Source: Mesorhizobium sp. 65-26
GTDB taxonomy: Bacteria > Pseudomonadota > Alphaproteobacteria > Rhizobiales > Rhizobiaceae
Direction of reading: 5' to 3'
Length of the DNA: 64,000 nt
Assembly: GCA_001899205.1 (NCBI GenBank)
Contig: MKVL01000020.1
Span: 62,001 to 126,000 of the forward strand
The notes under the pieces were generated by a model. It ran no database searches and was not told the origin of the DNA. It saw only the letters and a list, made by a program, of their open reading frames with translations. The number at the start of each line of letters is the position of its first letter. The stretch's first letter is position 1. The translations under genes and the position numbers were made by a program. This document shows positions 51,251 to 61,200 of the stretch, one piece after another.

Positions 51251-53374
51251 ATGGCGATATCGGAAACGTATGCGAAGTGGCGTTATCGCCTGGTGCCCGA
51301 CCATGTCGTGGGTGAACTGCTGTCGAAGAACTGGATCGACAACGCGATCCCGGTCTTCATCCTGGCGCTGCTGCTGATCGTCTTCGGCACGGTCATCGAC
51401 AATTTCTTCACCTTCGGCACCTTCTCGACCATGCTACGGCAGATGGGCGAGCTGACCTTCGTGGTGCTGGGGATGACGCTTGTCATCCTCGCCGGCGGCA
51501 TCGACCTCAGCGTCGGATCCGTCTTCGCGCTGGCCAATTTCCTGACCCTGTTCCTGCTGAACTACCTCCAGGTGCCGGTCATGGTGGGCATCCTGCTGGT
51601 GCTCCTGGTGGGCGCGCTGTGCGGGCTGATCAACGGCGTTCTGGTCGGCTATCTCAAGCTTCGCGCCTTCCTCACCACGCTCGCCACGCTGATCATCATC
51701 AGCGCCATCGTCGAGATCCTGACGTTCCGCTACGCCCGCGACGTCGTCATGTACACGCCGGACTCGAAGCTGTGGGATCTCCTGGCGGCCGGTACGGTGC
51801 TGGGCATTCCCTTCAATTTCGTCCTCGTGCTGGTCGTCGCCGTGGCGATGCACATCTACCTGACCCGCATGCGCAAGGGCTGGCACATCACCGCGGTCGG
51901 CGGCTCGCGCCGGTCGGCCTACAATGCCGGCATCAATGTGCGCGGCACCGTCTGCCTGACCTATGTGATCTCCGGCATCTTCGCCAGCTTTGCCGGCGTC
52001 CTTTACGCCGCACGCCTTAACAGCGCCGGCTCCGAGACCGGCGCCGGCCTCGAGGTCACGGTGCTCACGGCCGCGGTGCTCGGCGGTAATTCGCTGGGCG
52101 GCGGACGCGGCTCGGTGGCAAAGGCGCTGCTCGGCACCTTCATCGTCGTTCTCCTGACCAGCAGCCTGCTGCGGCTGCAGATGCCGAGCGGCTACAATTC
52201 GCTGCTGCTCGGCGGCGCCCTGCTCGTAGCCGTGGCCACGGATGTCCGCTGGCTGAAGAACCGCCACAAGCTGCTCTCTCGCGTCTATGTCTCGCCGACC
52301 TATTTCGCGCCGACGGCGGCCGCCTCGACCGATCCGGGCTCCGGCTCGCCCTATGAGATCAACGATCGTCTTGCAGAGGCCGAGGCGATCGGGCTCGACC
52401 AGGTCGACGGCGCCGAGGATCTTGCCTTCGACAGGCAGGACAACATCTACACCGGTAGCCGCCACGGCGACATCGTCAGGTTCTTCGCGCCCGACTACAC
52501 GCGCAGCGAGATCTTCGCCCATATCGGCGGCCAGCCGCTCGGCCTGCACTTCGACGGCGACGGCGCGCTCTACGCCTGCATCAGCGGCATGGGCCTTTAC
52601 AAGGTCACGCCCGACCGCGAGGTGATCAGGCTCGCCGACGAAACCAACCGCAGCCGCCTGTCGATCATCGACGACAGCCGCATGCGCTTCGCCGACGACA
52701 TGGACTTTGCTCCCGACGGCTCGGTCTATTTCAGCGAGGCGACGATCCGCTACGACGTCACCGACTGGGCGACGGACTCGATGGAGGGCCGCGGCAACGG
52801 CCGCGTCCTGCGCTACGACCCCAAGACCGGCGTGACGCGCACCGTTCTGCCGAAGCGCATGTTCCCGAACGGCATCTGCATGACGGGCGACGGCGAGTCG
52901 CTGTTCTTTGCCGAGACCTGGGCGGGCCGCATCAATCGCTACTGGTTCGCCGGCCCGAGGAAGGGCACAGTCCAGCCCGTCATCACCGACCTGCCCGGCT
53001 ATCCCGACAACATCAGGCGCTCGTCCGACGGCAATTTCTGGGTCGCCATGCTCGGCATGCGCACACCCGCGCTCGACCTTGCCATGCGCATGCCGGATTT
53101 CCGCCGGCGCATGACCCAGCGCGTGGCGTTCGAGGAGTGGATCTATCCGAACATCAACACCGGCGGTGTCGTCAAATATGACGTCAATGGCAGGATCCTT
53201 GAATCGCTTTGGGACCGTTCGGGCGAGAAGCACCCGATGATCACCTCGATGCGCGAGCACAAGGGCTATCTGTACCTGGGCGGCGTGTTCAACAACCGGC
53301 TGGGGCGGCTCAAGCTGCCGAATGCCGATCCGAACTTCAACGATCGCGCGCTTTATTTCGGGAATTGGTCGTGA
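51251..53374 (+). CDS. ABC permease fused to a strictosidine-synthase/SMP-30-like beta-propeller (cassette B)
   Basis: The 707-residue paralogue of the fusion at 11896-14010 has the same order. The permease (residues ~1-345) has 'ILAGGIDLSVGSVFALANF' and 'VLGGNSLGGGRGSVAKALLG'. After 'DVRWLKNRHKLLSRVYVSPT' comes a propeller (residues ~370-700) with 'GAEDLAFDRQDNIYTGSRHG', 'MFPNGICMTGDGESLFFAET', 'WAGRINRYWFAGPRKGT' and 'DLPGYPDNIRRSSDGNFWVA'. Compared with cassette A, this propeller keeps a more canonical 'AETWAGRINRYW' stretch. No frameshift or stop lies between modules. GTGA at 53371-53374 couples it to the next gene. The propeller may process, sense or stabilise; no function is proven. Confidence 0.9.
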   Translation: MAISETYAKWRYRLVPDHVVGELLSKNWIDNAIPVFILALLLIVFGTVIDNFFTFGTFSTMLRQMGELTFVVLGMTLVILAGGIDLSVGSVFALANFLTLFLLNYLQVPVMVGILLVLLVGALCGLINGVLVGYLKLRAFLTTLATLIIISAIVEILTFRYARDVVMYTPDSKLWDLLAAGTVLGIPFNFVLVLVVAVAMHIYLTRMRKGWHITAVGGSRRSAYNAGINVRGTVCLTYVISGIFASFAGVLYAARLNSAGSETGAGLEVTVLTAAVLGGNSLGGGRGSVAKALLGTFIVVLLTSSLLRLQMPSGYNSLLLGGALLVAVATDVRWLKNRHKLLSRVYVSPTYFAPTAAASTDPGSGSPYEINDRLAEAEAIGLDQVDGAEDLAFDRQDNIYTGSRHGDIVRFFAPDYTRSEIFAHIGGQPLGLHFDGDGALYACISGMGLYKVTPDREVIRLADETNRSRLSIIDDSRMRFADDMDFAPDGSVYFSEATIRYDVTDWATDSMEGRGNGRVLRYDPKTGVTRTVLPKRMFPNGICMTGDGESLFFAETWAGRINRYWFAGPRKGTVQPVITDLPGYPDNIRRSSDGNFWVAMLGMRTPALDLAMRMPDFRRRMTQRVAFEEWIYPNINTGGVVKYDVNGRILESLWDRSGEKHPMITSMREHKGYLYLGGVFNNRLGRLKLPNADPNFNDRALYFGNWS

Positions 53375-54464
53375 GCAACAGCCTGACACGCATCTGGGAC
53401 GCCCTCTGGGGACGGGGCGAATTCTCCATCACCGTGCCATCGATGGACGGCGCCCTGAGGCCCAATGTGCGGCTGGACGACGCATCCGTCACGCTGGCCG
53501 CGCCCGGTCTCGACGATCTCGCCGTTGCCGGCGGCGCGCTCTATTTCAGCCAGGGCGAAAAGCTGTTCGCACTTGATGGCCAGGGCAAGGAGCCACGGCT
53601 GGTGAAGACATGGCACGCGCCGATCTCCGCGCTCGCGGTGTCGGCCGGCGGCGAACTGGCGATCGGCTTCGATACGGGCGGCGCGGTCATCAGGCCGACC
53701 ACCGACGATGGCGGCGAGGTTCCGATCGACCTGCCGCAAAAGGACGCCTCGCCCACCGCGATGAGCTTCGCGGCCGATGGCTCGCTGCTGATCTGCGTCG
53801 GCGCGTCGGGCCGCCGCGCCTCCGAGTGGAAGCGGGACCTGATGACGCATGGCTCGAACGGTACCGTCTGGCGCGTGCCGGCCTCGCGGGCGCGCGCCGA
53901 GAAGATCGGGCAGGACATGGCGTTCCCCGCCGGTGTGGTTGCTGATGCTGCCGGCACTCCGGTCGTCTCCGAGGCCTGGAAGCACAGGTTGGTGCGCCGG
54001 CGTTCCAACGGATCCTGGGAGACCGTCCTGGGGGATATTCCGGGCTATCCGGGGCGTCTGGCGCGCGTGGCGTCGGGGCGGGGTTACTGGCTCAGCGTCT
54101 TCGCGCCGCGCAGCCAGATGATCGAGTTCGTGCTGCGCGAGAAAGTCTATCGCGAGCGCATGATCGCCGAGGTGCCGGAGGATTTCTGGATGGCGCCGTC
54201 GCTGCGGGCGGGGCGCAGCTTCAAGGAGCCGCTGCAGGGCGGCGGCGTGAAGCATCTCGGCATCCACAAGCCCTGGGGGCCGACCCGATCCTACGGACTG
54301 CTGGTCCGGCTCGACGAGGATTTCAAGCCGGTCGAGTCCTTCCACAGCAGGTCCGACGGCAAGCGCCACGGCGTGACCAGCGCCGCCGACTGGAACGGCG
54401 CGACCATGGTGGCGAGCAAGGGTGACGGCGTCCTCGTGGCGCTGGCGACGGCAGGAACGCAGGC

Positions 54465-54468
<4 letters not shown>
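53371..54468 (+). CDS. Solo SMP-30/strictosidine-synthase-like beta-propeller protein (cassette B)
   Basis: The 365-residue protein starts at GTG 53371, overlapping the fusion stop (GTGA). It is a paralogue of the protein at 14007-15095: both begin with a short basic helix and 'LWGRGEFSITVPSMDGALRP' or its equivalent, and share 'FWLSFY/YWLSVF..R.Q..EF.LRE.VY..RM.AEVPE.FWMAP'. Propeller landmarks are 'FPAGVVADAAG' and 'VSEAWKHRLVRR'. No signal peptide or membrane segment is seen. Its stop overlaps the ATPase start by 4 bp. It may bind the transporter complex or act on its cargo; the function is unknown. Confidence 0.85.
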
Positions 54469-55958
<1,490 letters not shown>

Positions 55959-55999
55959 GTGGCGCCAGGGGTGGCCGCAAAGGCCGCCCTCGCTTGCGG

Positions 56000-56743
56000 T
56001 CAGCCGGCGTTGAGCACCGCGCGGAGCTGCGGAATGCCCTCGACGATCGGGTGCAGGGCGATGACGTTGGCGACCTTCACGGTCTGCACAATCTCGTCAG
56101 GCGTGGCGCCGAGCTTCAGGGCTTGCCGCGTATGGCGCCGTATGGCGTCCTGGTTGGCAAGGGCAGGGCAAGCGGCGACCGCAAGCAGCAGCAGCTCGCG
56201 CTGCCTGGCATCGAGCCCGTCGCCACCGTCGGTCCCGTAGCCCAATTCCAACACCACCTTCAGCGCTTCAGGGTCGTGGGCGAGCGTGTTGTCCATCCAG
56301 TCGCGCCATTCGCCAACCTGCGCCTCGAACGCGCTACGCACTTCGGATGCCTTTTCAGCATTGCGGAGCGTGGCCTGCCTGCCGGCTGCCTCCAATTCCT
56401 CCAGCACCAGCGGCAGCGCGACCGACCAGCCCCGGTTGCTGGCGAAGGAGGAGATCTGCAGGGCCTCGACGACCTGCCGGGGCGTCGCGCCATGCTCCAT
56501 CGCGACGCGCGCATGCACGCCGACCCCGCGCGGATAGAGATGCGTCACGACGCAGTCGACGGCGAGGATGATCAGGTGCCGGAAAAAACGTGGCAGCGGA
56601 CCGGCCTCGGCGGCGAGCATGTGGCGATGGACGCGCAGCATCAGCTCCGGGTCGACATCCAGAAGGTCTTCCCACCAGCCGCCGAAAGGGCCCCGGTTGG
56701 CGGCAAGCACCTCCTGCTTCGCCTTCGACCTGCGTTCGTCCAT
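56000..56743 (-). CDS. Carboxymuconolactone decarboxylase (CMD)-family protein
   Basis: The 247-residue protein contains two CMD-like helical repeats, 'LIILAVDCVVTHLYPRGVGV' with following 'HGATPRQVVEALQI', and 'ELLLLAVAACPALANQDAIR' with 'LGATPDEIVQTVKVANVI'. The AhpD-type redox CxxC pair is missing, since the first repeat has a single Cys and the second 'AACPAL', so peroxidase activity is unlikely. CMD proteins decarboxylate lactones or act as oxidoreductase-like assembly partners. It lies alone, with repeats in its promoter region, next to cassette B. The role is unassigned. Confidence 0.88.
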   Translation of the reverse strand: MDERRSKAKQEVLAANRGPFGGWWEDLLDVDPELMLRVHRHMLAAEAGPLPRFFRHLIILAVDCVVTHLYPRGVGVHARVAMEHGATPRQVVEALQISSFASNRGWSVALPLVLEELEAAGRQATLRNAEKASEVRSAFEAQVGEWRDWMDNTLAHDPEALKVVLELGYGTDGGDGLDARQRELLLLAVAACPALANQDAIRRHTRQALKLGATPDEIVQTVKVANVIALHPIVEGIPQLRAVLNAG

Positions 56744-56761
56744 CCCGCGCTCCCGATTCCG

Positions 56762-56862
56762 GTTTGGCGGTCAGCTGCCGCCATGCGCAGGATATTTTGA
56801 GATGGCGCGTCGCCAAACTAACTTCGGCGTATCGCGCCATCGCGAACCGCTATGATGGCGCG
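56762..56862. repeat. Interleaved inverted repeats upstream of the CMD gene
   Basis: GTTTGGCG (56762-56769) pairs with CGCCAAAC (56811-56818). A 9-mer GATGGCGCG occurs at 56801-56809 and 56854-56862 and inverted at 56833-56841. All lie in the 161-bp gap before the start at 56743, so they may be operator sites. Confidence 0.45.
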
Positions 56863-56904
56863 CCGGAGCGGGGACGATCATTTCCGCGGGCGAAGGAGAT
56901 GGCG

Positions 56905-57261
56905 TCAGCCTGCCGCGGCCGTGCGCACGCCAGCCATGGCCTCGGAAAGTGCCGCAAGCGCGGCAGCGGCCGGGGTGGAAGCTTGCTCGTCGGCGTCGCC
57001 GCCCGATGGCGTCGGCGCGATGCTTATGACGGCGCCGTGCCGTGCAAAACGCGTCCGCAGCAGGTCTGCATCGGAGCCGGCGGGGACCAGCAGTTCGAGA
57101 TCCATGCGTGAGCGGTCGTCGCCGAGCGGCTCGAGATGCAACGCCCGCAGCGCAAGCCCGAAGCGCTGCGCGTCGCACAGAATGCGGATGACGCCATCGA
57201 AGGGGTCGACCAGAACGGTCGAGAGCCGCAGCGTCCGCGCGGTCGATTGTTCATCGGGCAT
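56905..57261 (-). CDS. Small protein with ACT-like (acetolactate synthase small-subunit-like) fold, putative
   Basis: The 118-residue frame starts after GGAG with 7 bp spacing. Residues ~10-80 ('LRLSTVLVDPFDGVIRILC', 'GLALRALHLEPL', 'SRMDLELLVPAGSDADLLR') follow a beta-alpha-beta-beta-alpha-beta pattern like ACT domains of amino-acid regulatory subunits. The C-terminal third is Ala-rich and probably disordered. It is divergent from an Lrp/AsnC regulator across a 115-bp gap with an Lrp-like box. A ligand-binding or regulatory role in amino-acid metabolism is suggested. I am not certain of the family. Confidence 0.65.
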   Translation of the reverse strand: MPDEQSTARTLRLSTVLVDPFDGVIRILCDAQRFGLALRALHLEPLGDDRSRMDLELLVPAGSDADLLRTRFARHGAVISIAPTPSGGDADEQASTPAAAALAALSEAMAGVRTAAAG

Positions 57262-57340
57262 GAGGATTCTCCATTTCCATCAGGATATTCCGTAGGCAAA
57301 AGGCATTTCTTCTTTTCTTTCGCCTGCGCCGCCCTATTGT

Positions 57341-57355
57341 CAGAAGCTTCTTCTG
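57341..57355. promoter_or_regulatory. Lrp/AsnC-type operator dyad
   Basis: CAGAAG-CTT-CTTCTG is a perfect 6-3-6 inverted repeat of 15 bp, the size of the classical Lrp-family box. It lies 21-35 bp upstream of the Lrp-type gene start and within the divergent promoter to the ACT-like gene. Autoregulation is likely. Confidence 0.55.
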
Positions 57356-57376
57356 TGAAAGTCGGAAAGGTGAGGA

Positions 57377-57880
57377 ATGTCTTCCGTGAAACGGCAACGG
57401 CAGGGGCGCGACGAGCTCGATGCGGTTGATCGCCGGATCCTGTCCGCGCTCCACGCCAACGCCCGACTGACCAACCAGGAACTCGCCGAGCGGGTCGGTC
57501 TTTCGCCCTCGCCATGCTGGAACCGCGTCAAGCGGCTTGAGGCGAACGGCACGATCGAGCGCTACACGGCCGTCATCGATCAGGCCGCGCTCGGCCTCAA
57601 CGACATCGTCTTCATCGAGGTCACGCTGCAGCAGCATGACGAGCGGGTGTTGCAGGAGTTCGGCAGCGAGCTCGCGCGGATTCCCGAAGTGCTGGAGGCG
57701 CATCTGGTCACCGGCGAATACGACTATCTGGTCAAAGTGGCGGTCGCGGGCACCTCCGATTACGAACGTTTCCTGCGCGAGCGGCTCTATCGCATCGACG
57801 GCATTCGCCACACCCGCACCACCTTCTCGCTGCGCGCGCTGAAGCGCGCCGTCTCGGTCGACCCGCTGGCGATCGGCTAG
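57377..57880 (+). CDS. Lrp/AsnC-family transcriptional regulator
   Basis: The 167-residue protein has the usual layout: an HTH at residues ~10-60 ('LDAVDRRILSALHANARLTN', 'LAERVGLSPSPCWNRVKRLE') and a RAM ligand-binding domain at ~70-155 ('VFIEVTLQQHDERVLQEFGS', 'VTGEYDYLVKVAVAGTSDYE'). These regulators sense amino acids or related small molecules and form octamers or dimers of dimers. GTGAGGA lies just before the ATG. Candidate targets are its own gene and the divergent ACT-like gene. Confidence 0.94.
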   Translation: MSSVKRQRQGRDELDAVDRRILSALHANARLTNQELAERVGLSPSPCWNRVKRLEANGTIERYTAVIDQAALGLNDIVFIEVTLQQHDERVLQEFGSELARIPEVLEAHLVTGEYDYLVKVAVAGTSDYERFLRERLYRIDGIRHTRTTFSLRALKRAVSVDPLAIG

Positions 57881-57932
57881 ATCGAGAGGCGGAGCGCGAT
57901 GTCGTCCGAGAACCGCCCCGCGGTCCTCGGCA

Positions 57933-58808
57933 TCATGCCCTGAGCCGGCTCAGCAATCGCTCGGCCGCGTTGAGATGCGGCGTATCGATCATCCGCCCCG
58001 CGTAGCGGAAGGCCGCGCCGCCGCCGTCGCGCGACATCGCCAGGATCGCGCGCGCCTCCTCGACTTCCTCGGCTGAGGGCGAGAAGGCGGCGTTGATGGC
58101 GTCGACCTGCGAGGGGTGGATGGCGAGCTTTCCGGAAAAGCCGACCCAGCTTGCTTCCTGCGCTTCGCTTGCCAGGCCATCGGCATTGGCGATGTCGACG
58201 AACGGGGTGTCGACGCAGGCGATGCCGGCGGCCGCGGCGGCGAACAGCGCCAGCGAGCGCACCATCCGGAATGCTTCGAGGATTTCCCCGTCGGCACGTC
58301 GCGTACGGCGCGCGCCGACCTCGACGCCGAGATCCTCCATGCCCCAGAAGAGGGCGCGGACCCGCTCGTGGGCGGTCGCGATCTCGGGCAGCCGGAAGAT
58401 CGCCTCGGGCAGCTCGGTGGCGATCGGGATAAGGCTGGCCCGCGTGGATGCGGCCGGCTCGATCCTGTCGAGCAGGACTGCGATCGATGCGAGATCGGAC
58501 GCTCGCGCGACCTTCGGCACGACATAGCCGTCGGCGCCGGCGCCGGAAATGGCGGCGATATCGTCTTCCAGCAAGCCGGTCTGCCATGCGTTGATGCGAA
58601 CCACGATCGTCGAGGCGATGCCGTCGGACCGGGCCTTGCGGATCGCCTGGGCCGTCGTGGCGCGCGCCAGGGCTTTGTTTCCGGCGGTGACGGAGTCCTC
58701 CAGGTCGATGATGATGGCATCGGCGCCGCTCGACCAGCATTTGGCGAGCTTGCGTTCGGAATCTCCCGGCACGAACAGCCACGAGCGGGCAAAGCTGAGG
58801 TCTTTCAT
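57933..58808 (-). CDS. HpcH/HpaI aldolase / CitE-like CoA lyase
   Basis: The 291-residue TIM-barrel protein of the citrate-lyase beta/malyl-CoA lyase group begins with 'RSWLFVPGDSERKLAKCWSS' and has 'ADAIIIDLEDSV', the conserved Glu region 'IPIATELPEAIF', 'GMEDLGVEVG' and 'GKLAIHPSQVDAINAAF'. Members cleave malyl-, citramalyl- or methylmalyl-CoA to a keto acid and an acyl-CoA, using Mg2+. It is divergent from the enoyl-CoA hydratase gene; a hydratase plus lyase pair would fit breakdown of a branched unsaturated CoA ester (inference). Confidence 0.92.
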   Translation of the reverse strand: MKDLSFARSWLFVPGDSERKLAKCWSSGADAIIIDLEDSVTAGNKALARATTAQAIRKARSDGIASTIVVRINAWQTGLLEDDIAAISGAGADGYVVPKVARASDLASIAVLLDRIEPAASTRASLIPIATELPEAIFRLPEIATAHERVRALFWGMEDLGVEVGARRTRRADGEILEAFRMVRSLALFAAAAAGIACVDTPFVDIANADGLASEAQEASWVGFSGKLAIHPSQVDAINAAFSPSAEEVEEARAILAMSRDGGGAAFRYAGRMIDTPHLNAAERLLSRLRA

Positions 58809-59001
58809 CGTCCCTTCCGGATGTGCCGGGCGACGCCTTCCGCGTCCCTGGCTGGAATTACCGCGCGCCCGCGCGCTCCACTATTCGGATCGACGTATGA
58901 ATCTATCACGAGGAACTATGAGGGCTTGGCCGCGGCTTCGACTATTGTCGCCTCATTGCTCGCGCGTCGCTCGCGCCGGCCGCCGAACGCACAGGCAGCG
59001 G

Positions 59002-59796
59002 ATGACAGCCGATTTCCAGACCCTTGAGATCAGACAGGACCAGGAACACGTCGAGACCGTGATCCTCAATCGTCCTGAGGTGTCCAACGCGCTGAACACG
59101 CGCATGGGCGAGGAACTCTACGCCTATTTCGAGACGCTTGCGCTGGAACCGGGCAGGCTTCGTTGCGTGGTCCTGACCGGCGCTGGCGAGAAGGCCTTCT
59201 GCGCCGGCGGCGACCTCAAGGAACGGCGCGGCATGTCGATCGCGGCCTGGAGCTCGCAGCATCTGGTGTTCGAGCGCATGGCCCGGGCGCTTGTGGCCTG
59301 CCCGGTGCCTGTCGTGGCGGCCGTCAACGGCGCGGCCTATGGCGGCGGCTGCGAGATCGCGGCGGCCTGCGATTTCATCTACGCGGCGCGGCGGGCCAAT
59401 TTCGCGCTGACCGAGGTGACGCTGGGCATCATACCCGGCGCCGGCGGCACGCAGACGCTGGCCCATGCCGTGGGTGCGCGGCGTGCCAAGGAACTGATCA
59501 TGACGGGCAAGCCGTTCTCCGCGGCGCAGGCGCATGAGTGGGGGCTCGTCAACGCGGTCTGCGAGGATGAAGGGTTGCTGCGGGACGCGGGCGAGGCGGC
59601 GGCCCGCATCGCCGCCAATGCGCCTATTGCTGTCCGGCAGGCGAAGCTGGCGATCTCGCGGGGCCTGGGCATGCCGCTCGCGGAAGGGATGGCGCTCGAG
59701 ATCGAGGCCTACAGCCGGCTGGTCTCGACGCAGGACCGCATCGAGGGCGTGGAAGCCTTCAGCCAGAAACGCCGGCCACTGTTCAAGGGGTGCTGA
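59002..59796 (+). CDS. Enoyl-CoA hydratase/isomerase family protein
   Basis: The 264-residue crotonase-fold enzyme has the oxyanion-hole motifs 'AFCAGGDLKERRGM' and 'VNGAAYGGGCEIAAACDFIY', and a catalytic Glu in 'ALTEVTLGIIPGAGGTQTLA'. A second Glu used by hydratases is absent or shifted ('GAGGT'), so hydratase and isomerase cannot be told apart. Start 59002 puts 'LEIRQDQEHVETVILNRPE' at the usual N-terminal position; the longer open frame upstream is in the antisense of the lyase gene. It lies 2 bp before the MmgE/PrpD gene. Confidence 0.92.
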   Translation: MTADFQTLEIRQDQEHVETVILNRPEVSNALNTRMGEELYAYFETLALEPGRLRCVVLTGAGEKAFCAGGDLKERRGMSIAAWSSQHLVFERMARALVACPVPVVAAVNGAAYGGGCEIAAACDFIYAARRANFALTEVTLGIIPGAGGTQTLAHAVGARRAKELIMTGKPFSAAQAHEWGLVNAVCEDEGLLRDAGEAAARIAANAPIAVRQAKLAISRGLGMPLAEGMALEIEAYSRLVSTQDRIEGVEAFSQKRRPLFKGC

Positions 59797-59798
59797 CC

Positions 59799-61100
59799 AT
59801 GCCGGTCGGACGCATTTTCTCGCTCTCGCGAAAGCTCGATCGCCTGGCCGCCGCGACGGCGGACGAGATCGAACGCGCCTACACCGATACGCTCGCCGTG
59901 CTGTGCGCCGGGTGGGACGAGCCGGTCACGCAGGCCGTGCGGCGCGCCTATCCGCGCGTCGGCGCCCCGTGGGACGAAGTCGACGGCGCCGAGCCCGAGG
60001 CGACCGCGCTGGTCTGGGGCACGGCCGCGCATGCGCTCGACTATGACGACGTTCACATGACCAGCGTCACCCATCCCAGCGCGGTGCTTATCCCGGCGAT
60101 AGAGGCCGCGGCGCGATCCGCACCCGAGCTTCGTGACCGCAGGTCGACGGCGTTCGCGCTCGGCCTTGCCGTGAATGTCGGGTTGGGGAACGCGATCGGC
60201 TTCGCCCACTACGCCAAGGGTTGGCACGCCACCTCGACGATTGGCGCTGTCGCCGCCGGCGCCGCGGTCGCCCATCTGTTCGGGCTTGAGGAACGAGCCT
60301 TCCTGTCGGCGCTCGCCATCGCCGCGGCGCAGGCCGGCGGGCTGCAGCGGAATTTCGGCACCATGGCAAAACCCCTGCAGGCTGGTCTGGCCGCCCAGGC
60401 CGGTGTCCGCGCGGCGCGGCTGGCGATGGCCGGACTCGAGGGGCCGGCGGATGTGCTTGCCGGCGACAATGGCTTCATCGCCGTATTCGAAGGCGGCGCA
60501 GATGCCGAGTTGGAACTCGATGTCGAGGCCGCCGTCGCCGGCCTGTCGCGCAAGCTCTTCGCCTGCTGCTACCTGGCGCATCGCCCGGTCGCGGCGGCCA
60601 TCCGCCTGCATGGCGAAGGCGCTTCGTCGCTGCTCTCCGACCCCGCCATTCGCGTCGAGGTCGAGGTGCCGCCGGGTTGCCTCAAGGCCTTGACCATCGA
60701 TATTCCACAGACCGGGGCCGAGGCGAAGTTCTCTGGCAAGTACACGGTCGCGCATGCGCTGCTGATAGGGCAGCTCGGGCTCGCCGCCTTCACCGGGCAA
60801 GGTGTTTCGCGGCCCGAATTCGTCAGCCTCGCCCGTCGTGTGTCGTTGAAGGAGACCGAGGCCAGCGGTGCCGCCGGGGTGGGCGTCGATCGGGGCCGTG
60901 TCACGGTCAGCCTCATGCGCGGCGCCGAACAGGTCGCCTCCGCATCCGTCGAGCACTATCCGGGTTCGCCGGCATCTCCGATCACGCGCGCCGAGCTCGA
61001 CGGCAAGCTGGCCGACTGCGTGTCGATCGGCGTGCCGGGAGACAACGGCCTCGCCGCCAGGATCAGGTCGATGGCAAGGCAGTTCGCGAGGAACGCCTGA
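59799..61100 (+). CDS. MmgE/PrpD family protein
   Basis: The 433-residue protein has the family landmarks 'HALDYDDVHMTSVTHPSAVL', 'GWHATSTIGAVAAGAAVAHL' and 'SQAGGLQRNFGTMAKPLQAG' (with 'AAAQAGGLQRN' here). Members include 2-methylcitrate dehydratase and cis-aconitate or itaconate-related decarboxylases, but most are unassigned. The ATG at 59799 is preceded by AAGGGG and follows the hydratase stop by 2 bp. Together with the divergent CitE-like lyase it suggests handling of a tricarboxylic or branched dicarboxylic acid (inference). Confidence 0.9.
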   Translation: MPVGRIFSLSRKLDRLAAATADEIERAYTDTLAVLCAGWDEPVTQAVRRAYPRVGAPWDEVDGAEPEATALVWGTAAHALDYDDVHMTSVTHPSAVLIPAIEAAARSAPELRDRRSTAFALGLAVNVGLGNAIGFAHYAKGWHATSTIGAVAAGAAVAHLFGLEERAFLSALAIAAAQAGGLQRNFGTMAKPLQAGLAAQAGVRAARLAMAGLEGPADVLAGDNGFIAVFEGGADAELELDVEAAVAGLSRKLFACCYLAHRPVAAAIRLHGEGASSLLSDPAIRVEVEVPPGCLKALTIDIPQTGAEAKFSGKYTVAHALLIGQLGLAAFTGQGVSRPEFVSLARRVSLKETEASGAAGVGVDRGRVTVSLMRGAEQVASASVEHYPGSPASPITRAELDGKLADCVSIGVPGDNGLAARIRSMARQFARNA

Positions 61101-61200
61101 CCCGACTACGCCGCCCGAAACGACCCTCCAGCATCCGAAGACACAGATGCCGCCGCTCCGGGGCGTCGTCGCCATGGAACGCGCAAGCAGGAAAGACAGA

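Noticed and set aside
53371-53374. Frameshift or sequencing error splitting one large propeller protein
   Set aside because: The same stop/start overlap arrangement occurs in cassette A (14007-14010), so the genes are genuinely separate.
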